Positions 6,840 to 13,664 of a stretch of DNA of 64,000 nt are shown one piece after another. Within the stretch, counting starts at the first letter, position 1. Every line of letters begins with the position of its first letter. The position numbers and the translations under genes are program-made. This stretch comes from Pseudomonas sp. ADAK13. Lineage in GTDB: Bacteria; Pseudomonadota; Gammaproteobacteria; Pseudomonadales; Pseudomonadaceae. The notes below the pieces were generated by a model that did not search any database, had not been told where the DNA came from, and saw only the letters and a program-made list of their open reading frames with translations. Location of the stretch: positions 6,262,001 to 6,326,000 of the forward strand of contig NZ_CP052860.1 in assembly GCF_012935715.1 (NCBI RefSeq), given 5' to 3'.

Positions 6840-7271
6840 ATGAAAATGACACTACCCGCCCTAGCTTTGGGTGTCCTCATTTCGCAAGGAGCGATGGCAG
6901 CCGGAGATGGCACAGCCGCTCTTGGAGGCGGCGTTGGTGGTGCACTTGGAAACATCGTAGGTCAACAGCTCGGCGGCTCTACAGGCGCGGCGGTAGGTGC
7001 AGGCGTAGGTGGTGCTGCAGGCAGTGCTGTCGGCGCTCAAAGAGGTAACAGAGCGGAAGCTGCATTGGGCGGCGGTATCGGCTCGGCTGGCGGGTCACTT
7101 ATTGGCAATCGCCTCGGCGGAACAACTGGCTCGACGATCGGCGCAGGTCTCGGCGGCGCTGCGGGCGGTGCGCTAGGAAACAACCTAGCGGATGATGAGA
7201 GCAATCATCGATCTGATGGTAAGAAGCACAAAGGCAACAATAAGCATAAACACAAGAACAAGCATCGTTAG
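6840..7271 (+). CDS. secreted glycine-zipper protein
   Basis: A 143-residue protein with a Sec signal peptide (MKMTLPALALGVLISQGAMA, probable cleavage after AMA). The body (about 25-118) is glycine-zipper repeats such as GGSTGAAVGAGVGG and GGTTGSTIGAGLGG, which pack in or on the outer membrane. A hydrophilic tail rich in Lys and His follows (KHKGNNKHKHKNKHR). AGAGG lies upstream of the ATG and a terminator follows the stop. It resembles the YMGG/17-kDa-antigen type of envelope protein. In a prophage lysogenic region it could alter the cell surface, but no function is shown. Confidence 0.78.
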   Translation: MKMTLPALALGVLISQGAMAAGDGTAALGGGVGGALGNIVGQQLGGSTGAAVGAGVGGAAGSAVGAQRGNRAEAALGGGIGSAGGSLIGNRLGGTTGSTIGAGLGGAAGGALGNNLADDESNHRSDGKKHKGNNKHKHKNKHR

Positions 7272-7290
7272 TTCCTGGCGCTGTTACATC

Positions 7291-7322
7291 GAAGCCCGGC
7301 CTAGCCCCGGGCTTCTTGCTTC
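7291..7322 (+). terminator. terminator after the glycine-zipper gene
   Basis: GAAGCCCGG (7291-7299) pairs with CCGGGCTTC (7307-7315), followed by a T-rich run interrupted by G and C. It lies 20 bases past the stop codon. Confidence 0.65.
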
Positions 7323-7689
7323 TGGCCTTCGTCGAGACACCATTGAGCTGGCAATCCGCGAGATTGCACACTGGCAGTGCTGACGGATCAGCTCCCCCGG
7401 TGTTACAGAGAGCCCGCCCCGTGCGGGCTGTCTGCTTTTGCGACATCCTTTTCACCTGGCATTTACAGGACCGGAGCCAAACTCCCCCTACTCCTTTGAA
7501 GAATTCCCTTTAGGCCCGCCCATAAGCGGGCTTTTTTCTGCCCGCGGCAACGTGTTCCACTCACCGAAATGGAGCCATGTCCAGGCCTGCCAGGAGGTTT
7601 ACCTCACTCCCGACATAAACAGGCTGTCGGACTGAACTTCTAGACACCGCGTAGAATCGAACTGCCATCACGCCACCTTTCGTAGTGCT
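7323..7689 (+). other. gene-free stretch with two further terminator hairpins
   Basis: No supported ORF. Hairpins occur at 7411-7429 (AGCCCGC/GCGGGCT, weak T-run) and 7514-7537 (GCCCGC/GCGGGC followed by six T). Each is preceded by a CT-rich segment containing CTCCCCC. Together with neighbouring hairpins they make a regularly repeated layout. Confidence 0.5.
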
Positions 7690-7941
7690 ATGTACATCGA
7701 CGAGAACGCCCATTTGATCCAGGCCCTGCTAGAGCAAATTCATGCTGTGATGAAAATTGACTCCGTGAATCTGGTCGGCGATCAGGAGCTGGTTTTATTT
7801 GGTCTGCGAGAGATGATCACGCTAGGGATGGTCTCAGGGGCTTATCACTACAGCGCGGATTGCGACCCTATTGGTCCGCTCCTGTCATCTGTATCGGGAG
7901 TTTCCCTGACAAAGCGCGGCCTCATCTTCACCGAGCGATAG
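7690..7941 (+). CDS. hypothetical protein (83 aa)
   Basis: An acidic, mixed-composition 83-residue protein (MYIDENAHLIQALLEQIHAV) with normal amino-acid use and no membrane segment. No clear Shine-Dalgarno precedes the ATG, so the start is uncertain. No family recognised. It lies between two terminators as its own unit. Confidence 0.5.
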   Translation: MYIDENAHLIQALLEQIHAVMKIDSVNLVGDQELVLFGLREMITLGMVSGAYHYSADCDPIGPLLSSVSGVSLTKRGLIFTER

Positions 7942-8008
7942 GCCACCATTTACACATTTCCCCTGGCAGCTAGGCTTAGGTGTTGACGCCTATAATTACG
8001 GAATCTTA

Positions 8009-8257
8009 ATGGACGCGCTAAGCAAGCTCGATCTCGAACACCTCCTTTCTGATCGGCTTCCGCAGTGCACTGTCACATGCTCGATTAACGAAGACGGGTG
8101 CTTGTCGATCAACGTGGCTGGACCAGGCACAAACCAGTTCACCATCTCACAGGTAGAGCGCAGCCATTATCAGGGAGAAGAGGGAATCAATAAGCTTGTC
8201 CGCGAGATCCTGGAAGAGATGGTGATGTCACGACAAGCTACTCATCTGCTCGACTAG
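8009..8257 (+). CDS. small protein resembling DUF1652
   Basis: An 82-residue protein. The order of features (LEHLLSDRLPQCTVTCSI, then a short strand-rich core, then GINKLVREILEEM) is similar to the Pseudomonas DUF1652 family, whose function is unknown. GGAATC lies upstream of the ATG and a good -10 (TATAAT) at 7991-7996 suggests its own promoter with a very short leader. A terminator follows immediately. The family link is tentative. Confidence 0.6.
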   Translation: MDALSKLDLEHLLSDRLPQCTVTCSINEDGCLSINVAGPGTNQFTISQVERSHYQGEEGINKLVREILEEMVMSRQATHLLD

Positions 8258-8259
8258 TG

Positions 8260-8286
8260 AGCCCGGCCAACCGCCGGGCTTCTTGT
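8260..8286 (+). terminator. terminator between convergent small genes
   Basis: AGCCCGG (8260-8266) pairs with CCGGGCT (8274-8280), followed by TCTTG. It lies between the + gene ending at 8257 and the - gene ending at 8293 and could serve both. Confidence 0.55.
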
Positions 8287-8292
8287 ATCTGC

Positions 8293-8481
8293 CTAAAGGC
8301 GCAGTTCCTGGAAAGTACCGTTTGCGTTGTGCACACGCACTGCGACTTTGGAGCCGGCCAAGATCTGAGCAGCCACTTTGATCAATTCCTCCTTCGTCTC
8401 CGTCTCGGCAACCGGGCGAAATCTACGTGCCCTGAACAGCGCCCACCCCTTGCTAGTTTTCTCGATTCGATAAGTGACCAT
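8293..8481 (-). CDS. small protein resembling DUF2188
   Basis: A 62-residue basic protein from an ATG at 8481, with GGAAG a few bases upstream; an in-frame TTG at 8499 is an alternative. The pattern MVTYRIEKTSKGWALFR, then ETKEELIKVAAQILA, then VRVHNANGTFQE resembles DUF2188-type small proteins: a strand, a Gly-Trp turn, a helix and a final strand. The function of that family is unknown. It is one of the few - strand genes in this stretch. Confidence 0.55.
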   Translation of the reverse strand: MVTYRIEKTSKGWALFRARRFRPVAETETKEELIKVAAQILAGSKVAVRVHNANGTFQELRL

Positions 8482-8608
8482 CGGCTTCCATACTGACAAT
8501 TTCGTACTGACCGTGGATTGTAGACTTGCGCATAAGGATCCACGCTATGTGCGGACCGTCCTTGCCTGCTGCTAAGCACCCTTGCAGCTCCCCTTCTGCT
8601 CGATTTCG

Positions 8609-8628
8609 GCCCGCACACGCGGGCTTTT
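8609..8628 (+). terminator. terminator hairpin
   Basis: GCCCGC (8609-8614) pairs with GCGGGC (8619-8624), followed by TTTT and preceded by a CT-rich run. No + strand gene ends just before it. Confidence 0.5.
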
Positions 8629-8719
8629 CGTTGTCCGTCGAAAACGCCTCTCCTTCAAAATATGCATTTATGCATGAAACTTCCTGCCGACCTATTGCCA
8701 AGATATGTCAGTGCAAATA

Positions 8720-8735
8720 CTGTGTATCCATACAG
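8720..8735. promoter_or_regulatory. LexA (SOS) box upstream of the DUF1654 gene
   Basis: CTGTGTATCCATACAG has the CTGT-N8-ACAG form of a gamma-proteobacterial LexA site. It lies 20 bases before the ATG at 8755 and overlaps the region where the promoter must be. It implies DNA-damage control separate from the CI repressor. Confidence 0.7.
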
Positions 8736-8754
8736 CACTCGCAAGGAGCGAAGC

Positions 8755-9006
8755 ATGAACCAGGCACCCTACTCCGCATCAAAACCGCGAAATTCCTACG
8801 AGCTTGTGGGCCACCGCCTGCAACGCATAATCGCCTCTCCTCGAGTACAGAGGATTCAGTTGGTGGAGGTATCCAGGCGCGAAGACGAAAGCCCTGAAGC
8901 CTGGCGCCAGGTCATCCAGGATATCGGCGACACCGCCGGCATAAGGGTCGAGCACCTGGAAGGCGGAGCCGTCCGGATCGGCTGGCGCGAGTACTGCGAC
9001 TCATAA
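8755..9006 (+). CDS. DUF1654 family protein under a LexA box
   Basis: An 83-residue protein. The pattern SYELVGHRLQRIIASPRVQR, then ESPEAWRQVIQDIGDT, then a final VRIGWREY strand matches DUF1654, a small family found in Pseudomonas and its phages with unknown function. I chose the ATG at 8755 because AAGGAG lies six to seven bases upstream. The frame stays open from 8662, but that part crosses the LexA box. A terminator follows the stop. Damage-inducible expression is inferred from the LexA site. Confidence 0.8.
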   Translation: MNQAPYSASKPRNSYELVGHRLQRIIASPRVQRIQLVEVSRREDESPEAWRQVIQDIGDTAGIRVEHLEGGAVRIGWREYCDS

Positions 9007-9009
9007 AAG

Positions 9010-9033
9010 AGCCCGCCGATGAGCGGGCTTTTT
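9010..9033 (+). terminator. terminator after the DUF1654 gene
   Basis: AGCCCGC (9010-9016) pairs with GCGGGCT (9023-9029), followed by a run of T, four bases past the stop codon. Confidence 0.75.
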
Positions 9034-9068
9034 ATCGCCTGTAAATTTCAGCAATCTGAATTATTTAA

Positions 9069-9107
9069 TTAAGCATGCTTGACACATTAATTTCAGTTTG
9101 CTTAAAT
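9069..9107 (+). promoter_or_regulatory. pL-like promoter with overlapping CI operators
   Basis: TTGACA (9079-9084), 17 bases, TTAAAT (9102-9107). Operator-like site TTAAGCATGCTTGA (9069-9082) covers the -35, and TTCAGTTTGCTTAA (9092-9105) covers the -10. They differ by one and two bases from sites 1 and 3 of the cI-cro region, 5.7 kb away. A CI-repressed promoter reading towards recombination and integrase genes is what lambda pL is. Confidence 0.75.
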
Positions 9108-9156
9108 TCAACTCAAGCCAGCTACGAAGAACGCCGGCCAGCAGCGAAAGCTGCGC

Positions 9157-9194
9157 CGCTCTTTAGCGACAGCCCTTGCCGGATCACCACCGGC
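9157..9194 (+). promoter_or_regulatory. nut-like antitermination site (boxA and boxB)
   Basis: CGCTCTTTA (9157-9165) matches the boxA consensus. Twelve bases later GCCGG (9178-9182) and CCGGC (9190-9194) form a five-base-pair hairpin with a 7-base loop, as a boxB would. The site lies in the predicted leader of the pL-like transcript, before a short basic ORF. The boxA match is direct; the boxB assignment is inference. Confidence 0.5.
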
Positions 9195-9212
9195 CCAGAT
9201 TCAAAGGCAGCG

Positions 9213-9359
9213 ATGAACCGGCCTAAACGGTTCAGAGGGTTGGCAACTGACCCGGGCGTGCAGCGTAAAGCGCCAAGAACAGTTATCCAGCGGGAGAACA
9301 AGCCGAAAGGCCCGCGGCTGGAGGAACAATTGATTCAAGCCGGTGACCGACGCCAGTAG
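9213..9359 (+). CDS. candidate N-like antiterminator (48 aa, arginine-rich)
   Basis: A 48-residue basic protein with 9 Arg and 4 Lys (starts MNRPKRFRGLATDPG, later VIQRENKPKGPRLEEQL). AAAGG lies upstream of the ATG. The frame is open back to 9075, but that would start inside the promoter. It is the first ORF after the pL-like promoter and the nut-like site, and a terminator lies beyond it, so by position it matches lambda N. N proteins share little sequence, so this rests on position and composition. Confidence 0.45.
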   Translation: MNRPKRFRGLATDPGVQRKAPRTVIQRENKPKGPRLEEQLIQAGDRRQ

Positions 9360-9490
9360 CGGGTCACGGCCAGATCCAAAAGATTTGAATTAGCGAGCCC
9401 GATAGCTTCGGCTGGGCGCGCCGGACCTCATGCACCCTGCCCCACTCAGCCAGGGCATTCAGAGCTGTAGCGTGCATGTTGTAAGGACCT

Positions 9491-9604
9491 GTGATCCATG
9501 GCGAACAGATGCTGTTTGACGCTGTGAGTAGGAAGCTCGAAGCCCACACCGAAGACGATCGGCCTGCCCTGCAATCAGCAGCGGGCAACGGGCCACACCG
9601 CTGA
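9491..9604 (+). CDS. possible short ORF (37 aa)
   Basis: A GTG-initiated frame of 37 codons (starts VIHGEQMLFDAVSRKLEAH) with an AAGGA three bases before the GTG and a terminator just after its stop. Amino-acid composition looks natural but the spacing is poor and no homology is recognised. The stretch 9360-9669 holds nothing else supported, apart from the repeat CCGACGCCAGTAGCGGG at 9347-9363 and 9620-9636. Confidence 0.25.
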   Translation: MIHGEQMLFDAVSRKLEAHTEDDRPALQSAAGNGPHR

Positions 9605-9612
9605 CGCAACAA

Positions 9613-9648
9613 ACCCAGGCCGACGCCAGTAGCGGGCCTGGGTGTTTT
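9613..9648 (+). terminator. tL1-like terminator downstream of the N-like ORF
   Basis: ACCCAGGCC (9613-9621) pairs with GGCCTGGGT (9635-9643), followed by GTTTT. It separates the N-like ORF from the rest of the rightward operon, as tL1 does in lambda, and would need antitermination for read-through. Confidence 0.6.
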
Positions 9649-9669
9649 ACCAGGCTTCAAACAACGAGG

Positions 9670-10188
9670 TTACGGACGCAGGTAAGCAAACATGTGCTGT
9701 ACATAATCGGCTTTCCCGAGAGGTACACCGTTATGGCGCAAGATGTTGTATGCGGTGATCAGGTGGAAGTAAAACTGTGGAGTTACCCAGTTCACAGCAT
9801 ATTCGTTGCCGGTAATATCGAAAGCCATGCCATTCGGTAATTCGATAGCTATTTCGCGCTCGGCCCCTTCCTCTATTTGAGCGCGGTCCGCCGAATCAAG
9901 AACAGCCAAAGTGCGTTCGATCAGCTCCTTCGCTGCCACCAAATTTTCCGGAGGAGTGAGCGTGCCAACCGGCCGTTGTGTAAGTCGCTGCACCGCCTCC
10001 TGGGCTTGAGTGCAAGCGTACTGAATTTGTCGGGCCAGATCGTGCATATCAGGTGCTAGTCGAGCGCCAAGCAGAATTTGAGGGTCATAACCGCGCTCCA
10101 GAGCTGCGGCCTCACCCTTAGACAAAAGAGCCGATAACGATCGCAGCATTTGCGCGAAACACGGGATGGTAACTTTGTAGACCGACAT
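9670..10188 (-). CDS. DUF1993 family protein (cargo on opposite strand)
   Basis: A 172-residue protein of the DUF1993 group (DinB-like helical fold). It starts MSVYKVTIPCFAQMLRSL and has the family patterns GYDPQILLGARLAPDM near residue 53 and YFHLITAYNILRHNGVPLGK near the end. Members are usually chromosomal, with no assigned reaction. AGGGA precedes the ATG. It reads against the phage operon and has room for its own promoter, so it looks like a cargo gene. Confidence 0.85.
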   Translation of the reverse strand: MSVYKVTIPCFAQMLRSLSALLSKGEAAALERGYDPQILLGARLAPDMHDLARQIQYACTQAQEAVQRLTQRPVGTLTPPENLVAAKELIERTLAVLDSADRAQIEEGAEREIAIELPNGMAFDITGNEYAVNWVTPQFYFHLITAYNILRHNGVPLGKADYVQHMFAYLRP

Positions 10189-10413
10189 GTCTTTTCCCTA
10201 AGTAGTCATTCATAGCGGGTAAAAAAGGATCTGCCTTTCTCCCGGACAGCAGCCTGAATCCTAGCAGACTGTTGACGTTCTTCCGCCGGCATTCCCGTGG
10301 CCCCTTCCCCACCTCTATTACGTCAGCACTCCTCCCCCGCGCCCATCGGCAACCAGCGGGAGGCATGAGTGTTGACGAATACAGGTGAACAACCCGCCAC
10401 CTTGGAGGTGACC

Positions 10414-10701
10414 ATGGAACACGAAGTGATTGTTGAGGGCTTTGTCCTTCAGGTGGAGGTGACCCATTGCATCAATGAGCCGCCAAGCCCAGGCAACTCG
10501 AACAGTGACTGGGACGCCCAGGGTGACCGGCAAATCGAGTTCAAGATCCACTCTGCGATTTGCTATGACGAAAGCGGCGTCCGGATGGATCTTGAGCGGC
10601 ACCTGCTTTACCTGCTGGCCCGACAGTACGGCTCGCAAATCGAGAGCGCACTGTGGATCGAGATCGACGCGCTAAAGCGCCGGCAACGGTGGGCTGCATG
10701 A
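10414..10701 (+). CDS. hypothetical phage protein (95 aa)
   Basis: Starts at the ATG at 10414, directly after GGAGGTGACC; the frame is open from 10369. The protein is acidic (MEHEVIVEGFVLQVEVTHCI) and strand-rich, with no domain I recognise. It is the first of four genes joined by 4-base stop-start overlaps, so it belongs to the early operon read from the pL-like promoter. Confidence 0.65.
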   Translation: MEHEVIVEGFVLQVEVTHCINEPPSPGNSNSDWDAQGDRQIEFKIHSAICYDESGVRMDLERHLLYLLARQYGSQIESALWIEIDALKRRQRWAA

Positions 10702-10910
10702 GCGAACACCACGACGTGGCAATCGGAATGCTTGAAGGGTACCTCAGGGCGATGAGTGATCCGCTTTGCAACCCTTCCGCAGTCAAGGCTTCGTCCAGCA
10801 CCGCGATTCTGATCCTGCGCACGCTGGGCATCATCAGCGCGCAGGAAGACGCCAACTACACCGAGTGCCTGCGCCGTGATTACGAGCGCCGGCAAGGGAG
10901 AGCCGCATGA
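10698..10910 (+). CDS. hypothetical phage protein (70 aa)
   Basis: A small helical protein (MSEHHDVAIGMLEGYLRAMS) whose ATG overlaps the stop of the preceding gene (ATGA) and whose stop overlaps the next ATG. GGTGGG lies upstream. No family recognised; the coupling is the evidence that it is translated. Confidence 0.6.
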   Translation: MSEHHDVAIGMLEGYLRAMSDPLCNPSAVKASSSTAILILRTLGIISAQEDANYTECLRRDYERRQGRAA

Positions 10911-11101
10911 CCACCGCACCGGTTAAATCACTGATCGACGAGCAGCTCGACGACGTTGAGTCCAAGCTGATCATGCTGGGCTTCGGCCTCCCCTTCAATG
11001 AAGTGATCGGCCAGCCGCGCGAGCGTGCTGTGGCCACCCTGCCAAAGCGCCTTGCAGCAACCATGAAGGGCGGGCGGATCGCGGTGCGGGTTCGGCCGTG
11101 A
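10907..11101 (+). CDS. hypothetical phage protein (64 aa)
   Basis: A 64-residue protein (MTTAPVKSLIDEQLDDVESK) with an acidic helical first half and a basic end. Its start overlaps the previous stop and its stop overlaps the GTG of the next short gene. Function unknown. Confidence 0.6.
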   Translation: MTTAPVKSLIDEQLDDVESKLIMLGFGLPFNEVIGQPRERAVATLPKRLAATMKGGRIAVRVRP

Positions 11102-11214
11102 CCACCCACCAGCGCACCCGGCGCCTACTCATCTGGCGCGGCTCTTTCTCTGCCCTCTCCGTCTGTACCTTCCTGATGTTGCTCAGCGCCCTCGCTGATC
11201 GAATCACTCAATAA
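11098..11214 (+). CDS. tiny membrane protein (38 aa)
   Basis: A GTG-initiated 38-residue frame overlapping the previous stop (GTGA). It has a basic N-terminus (TTHQRTRRLLIWR) and one hydrophobic segment (SFSALSVCTFLMLLSALA), the layout of a single-pass membrane peptide. Phage early operons often carry such peptides. Support comes from overlap and hydrophobic pattern only. Confidence 0.45.
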   Translation: MTTHQRTRRLLIWRGSFSALSVCTFLMLLSALADRITQ

Positions 11215-11259
11215 CCAGCACCTCACAGCGCCCCGCAAGGATGGCGCGGGAGTATCGCC

Positions 11260-12354
11260 ATGCTCGCAGCAATTGCAGATCGCATCCGTTCCAAGTCCTA
11301 CGAACTTCCGCTCTCCCGCGACTACGTCCGCCACTGGGGTCTGAAAGAGGCTATCCGGGAGCTGGTACAGAACGCCCTGGACAGTGAATCGCCTTTCGAA
11401 TACGCCTTTGCCGAAGGTCAACTGTTCATCACCAGCCGCTTCGCAAGGCTGGAAGCCAGCACGCTGGTGCTGGGCAGCACGTCCAAGGCCGACCGATCCG
11501 ACGCCATCGGCAGCTTCGGCGAAGGCTACAAGATCGCCCTGCTGGTGCTGACCCGCAACGGCTACGACGTGAAGGTTTGGAACGGAAACAAGCAGTGGGT
11601 ACCTGAGTTCCGGCATAGCGACCAGTTCGACGCAGAGGTGCTGTGCATCAACGAGACGCCGGCGCATCGGCAGAATCAGGGCGTTGAGTTCGTTGTCTCC
11701 GGCCTCACCGAGGAAGATGAAACCGAAATCCGCAGCATGTGCCTGCGCATGCAGCCGCCTATGAGCGACGTGATCGGCACCAAGTACGGCCATATCCTGC
11801 CATCCCGGCCCGGAAAGCTTTACGTCGGCACGCTGTTTGTTTGCGACACCGACCTGACCTATGGCTACGACATCCTCCCCGAATACCTGCAGCTTGAGCG
11901 TGACCGCCAGACGGTCAGCGGTTGGGACTTGAAACAGGTATCCAAAAACGCCTGGATCGACACCGGGCGGCTGGATGAGGTGGCGGAGAAGATCGAGGCA
12001 GGAATTCCCGACGTTGAATACGTCGAGTACGGCAGCACCGAACTGGTGAGAGAGGCCTGCTACAGGCTGTTCCAGCAGAAGCACCCGGGCGCCATTGCCG
12101 TTCAATCCCAGGAAGAGCTGAACACCCTGGTCAAGCAGGGAATGACCAACACCGTAGTGGTGAGCCGGACATTCCACTCGCAAGTGGCCAACTCGACCTC
12201 ATACAAACAGCAGGTCGCCCACGTCGTGGCTATCCAGACGCCTAAAGCTGCACTGGAAGAATGGTACCGCGACAACAAAAAATACATGAGCAGGCTGCCA
12301 GCGGCTTCCTTCAAGGAGCTGGTCAAGCGTGCTGACGGTTGGAGGAATAAGTGA
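11260..12354 (+). CDS. phage GHKL-type ATP-binding protein
   Basis: A 364-residue protein with GHKL ATPase signatures: N-box AIRELVQNALDSES (E34, N38) and a glycine-rich lid GSFGEGYKIALL at about 84-95, closer to MutL/Hsp90 than to sensor kinases. Similar proteins occur in phage early operons beside recombination genes; their role is unsettled. The next gene overlaps its stop by one base and encodes a Rad52-like protein, so a role in DNA handling is plausible. It is the second GHKL protein in this prophage and shares no obvious sequence outside the motifs with the one at 4875-6173. Confidence 0.78.
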   Translation: MLAAIADRIRSKSYELPLSRDYVRHWGLKEAIRELVQNALDSESPFEYAFAEGQLFITSRFARLEASTLVLGSTSKADRSDAIGSFGEGYKIALLVLTRNGYDVKVWNGNKQWVPEFRHSDQFDAEVLCINETPAHRQNQGVEFVVSGLTEEDETEIRSMCLRMQPPMSDVIGTKYGHILPSRPGKLYVGTLFVCDTDLTYGYDILPEYLQLERDRQTVSGWDLKQVSKNAWIDTGRLDEVAEKIEAGIPDVEYVEYGSTELVREACYRLFQQKHPGAIAVQSQEELNTLVKQGMTNTVVVSRTFHSQVANSTSYKQQVAHVVAIQTPKAALEEWYRDNKKYMSRLPAASFKELVKRADGWRNK

Positions 12355-13097
12355 TGTCTGAGAACACGCGAATTTGGGACCAGGTCAACACAACAGACCC
12401 TGACGCTACCAAAAAATACACTGGGGCAGGTGGCTTTAAGGGCACCGCGATCAGGCCAACCTACCTCATGCGTAAGGCAACAGAAATTTTCGGACCATGC
12501 GGTGAGGGTTGGGGCTGGAATGTCCTTGAGGATCGATTTGACGAAGGTGCACCACTTCAGGCGCCCACAAAAGAGTGGCCAGAAGCTCCAATGATCTGCG
12601 CGAAGCTGCACACCGTAAAAATCGAACTTTGGTACCTGGGCAACGCCGGGCAAAAATGCACGGTTCAGCACTACGGCCATACGCCATTTATCTACCTGCA
12701 GCAGGGAAAAATTCTTACTGACTGGGACGCAGCGAAAAAATCGCTGACGGACGCCATCGGTAAATGCCTGCAGCCGTTGGGGTTCGCCGCCGACATCTAC
12801 ATGGGCATGTTCGACGATCCGACCTACGTCGACACCATCACCGAAGAGTTCAAGCTTGAAAAAGCCGAGGACAAGGACGCCGAGATACTTCGCCAGAAAC
12901 AAGAGCGTGTCGACTGGCTCGCCTCAGCGGTCGAAACCATCGGCAAGGCCGTCACGACTCACGAACTCAAGCTTCTGAACGTGAAATACATCCGCGAGGC
13001 AACTCGTCGCAACGAACCCACCTTCATCGCGCGAATCACTCGAGCATTCGAGGAGCGCAAAGCTGTGCTTGAGAAAGGCACGGAGGCCGCAGCATGA
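12354..13097 (+). CDS. Rad52-like single-strand annealing protein
   Basis: A 247-residue protein. Its core KKSLTDAIGKCLQPLGFAAD (about 128-147) followed by MGMFDDPTYV resembles the Rad52 superfamily motif with the order KEAVTDGLKRALRSFG then DKDYL. The start, with TGAGGFKGTA-like and FGPCGEGWGW patterns, is common to phage annealing proteins. Such proteins pair complementary strands in phage recombination. GGAGG lies nine bases before the ATG at 12354. A Gp157 gene follows with overlap, a common pairing with annealing proteins. Confidence 0.72.
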   Translation: MSENTRIWDQVNTTDPDATKKYTGAGGFKGTAIRPTYLMRKATEIFGPCGEGWGWNVLEDRFDEGAPLQAPTKEWPEAPMICAKLHTVKIELWYLGNAGQKCTVQHYGHTPFIYLQQGKILTDWDAAKKSLTDAIGKCLQPLGFAADIYMGMFDDPTYVDTITEEFKLEKAEDKDAEILRQKQERVDWLASAVETIGKAVTTHELKLLNVKYIREATRRNEPTFIARITRAFEERKAVLEKGTEAAA

Positions 13098-13657
13098 CTC
13101 AACTCTACGCACTCACCGGTAAGCTCGCCGAACTCCAGGCCATGGCCGACACCGATGACGAGGGCTTGAAAGAGGCCCTGCAGTACGCCATGGACGAGAT
13201 CCAGGGCGACTTCAACATCAAGGCCGACAACATCGTCATGCTGCGCCGGAATATCGAGAGCGACGTCACTGCTATCGACAACGAGATTGAGCGCCTGGCC
13301 GAACTGAAGCGAGTCAAATCCAACAGCGTCTCGCAGATCAGTGACTACCTGCGCCGCAACATGGAAGCCGCCAACATCAAGTCGATCAAGCGCCCGTTGT
13401 TCACCATCACCTTGGCCATGGGCAGTGAGCGGGTGATCGTTGATAACGAAGACGCAGTTCCGGACGAATTGACCTCTGTGAAATCAAGTATTACGCCAGA
13501 CAAAAAGGCCATCGCCGCCAAGCTCAAGGAAATCCGCGATCATAACGAGGCGGTGCGTAAGCGAATGGCCGCCGGCGAGGACGCCGAACACGAACTGCTC
13601 GAAGAGCCCAAATGGGCGCACCTTGAACGCGGTGATAGCTCGATACGGATCAAGTGA
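13094..13657 (+). CDS. siphovirus Gp157 family protein
   Basis: A 187-residue protein matching the Gp157 family: an N-terminal helical part (LYALTGKLAELQAMADTDDE), a central coiled coil (AIDNEIERLAELKRVKS, about 55-75), then YLRRNMEAANIKSIKRPLF and TLAMGSERVIVDNE. The family is linked to phage resistance in streptococci and accompanies annealing proteins, but its biochemistry is unclear. The ATG overlaps the end of the Rad52-like gene. Confidence 0.85.
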   Translation: MTQLYALTGKLAELQAMADTDDEGLKEALQYAMDEIQGDFNIKADNIVMLRRNIESDVTAIDNEIERLAELKRVKSNSVSQISDYLRRNMEAANIKSIKRPLFTITLAMGSERVIVDNEDAVPDELTSVKSSITPDKKAIAAKLKEIRDHNEAVRKRMAAGEDAEHELLEEPKWAHLERGDSSIRIK

Positions 13658-13664
13658 GGCCATC

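Noticed and set aside
8453..8701. Open frame of 82 codons on - upstream of the DUF2188-like gene
   Set aside because: It overlaps that gene in another frame and crosses a terminator hairpin; composition looks random.
9364..9660. Open frame of 98 codons on -
   Set aside because: It runs through the terminator at 9613-9648, has unnatural composition and no ribosome-binding site.
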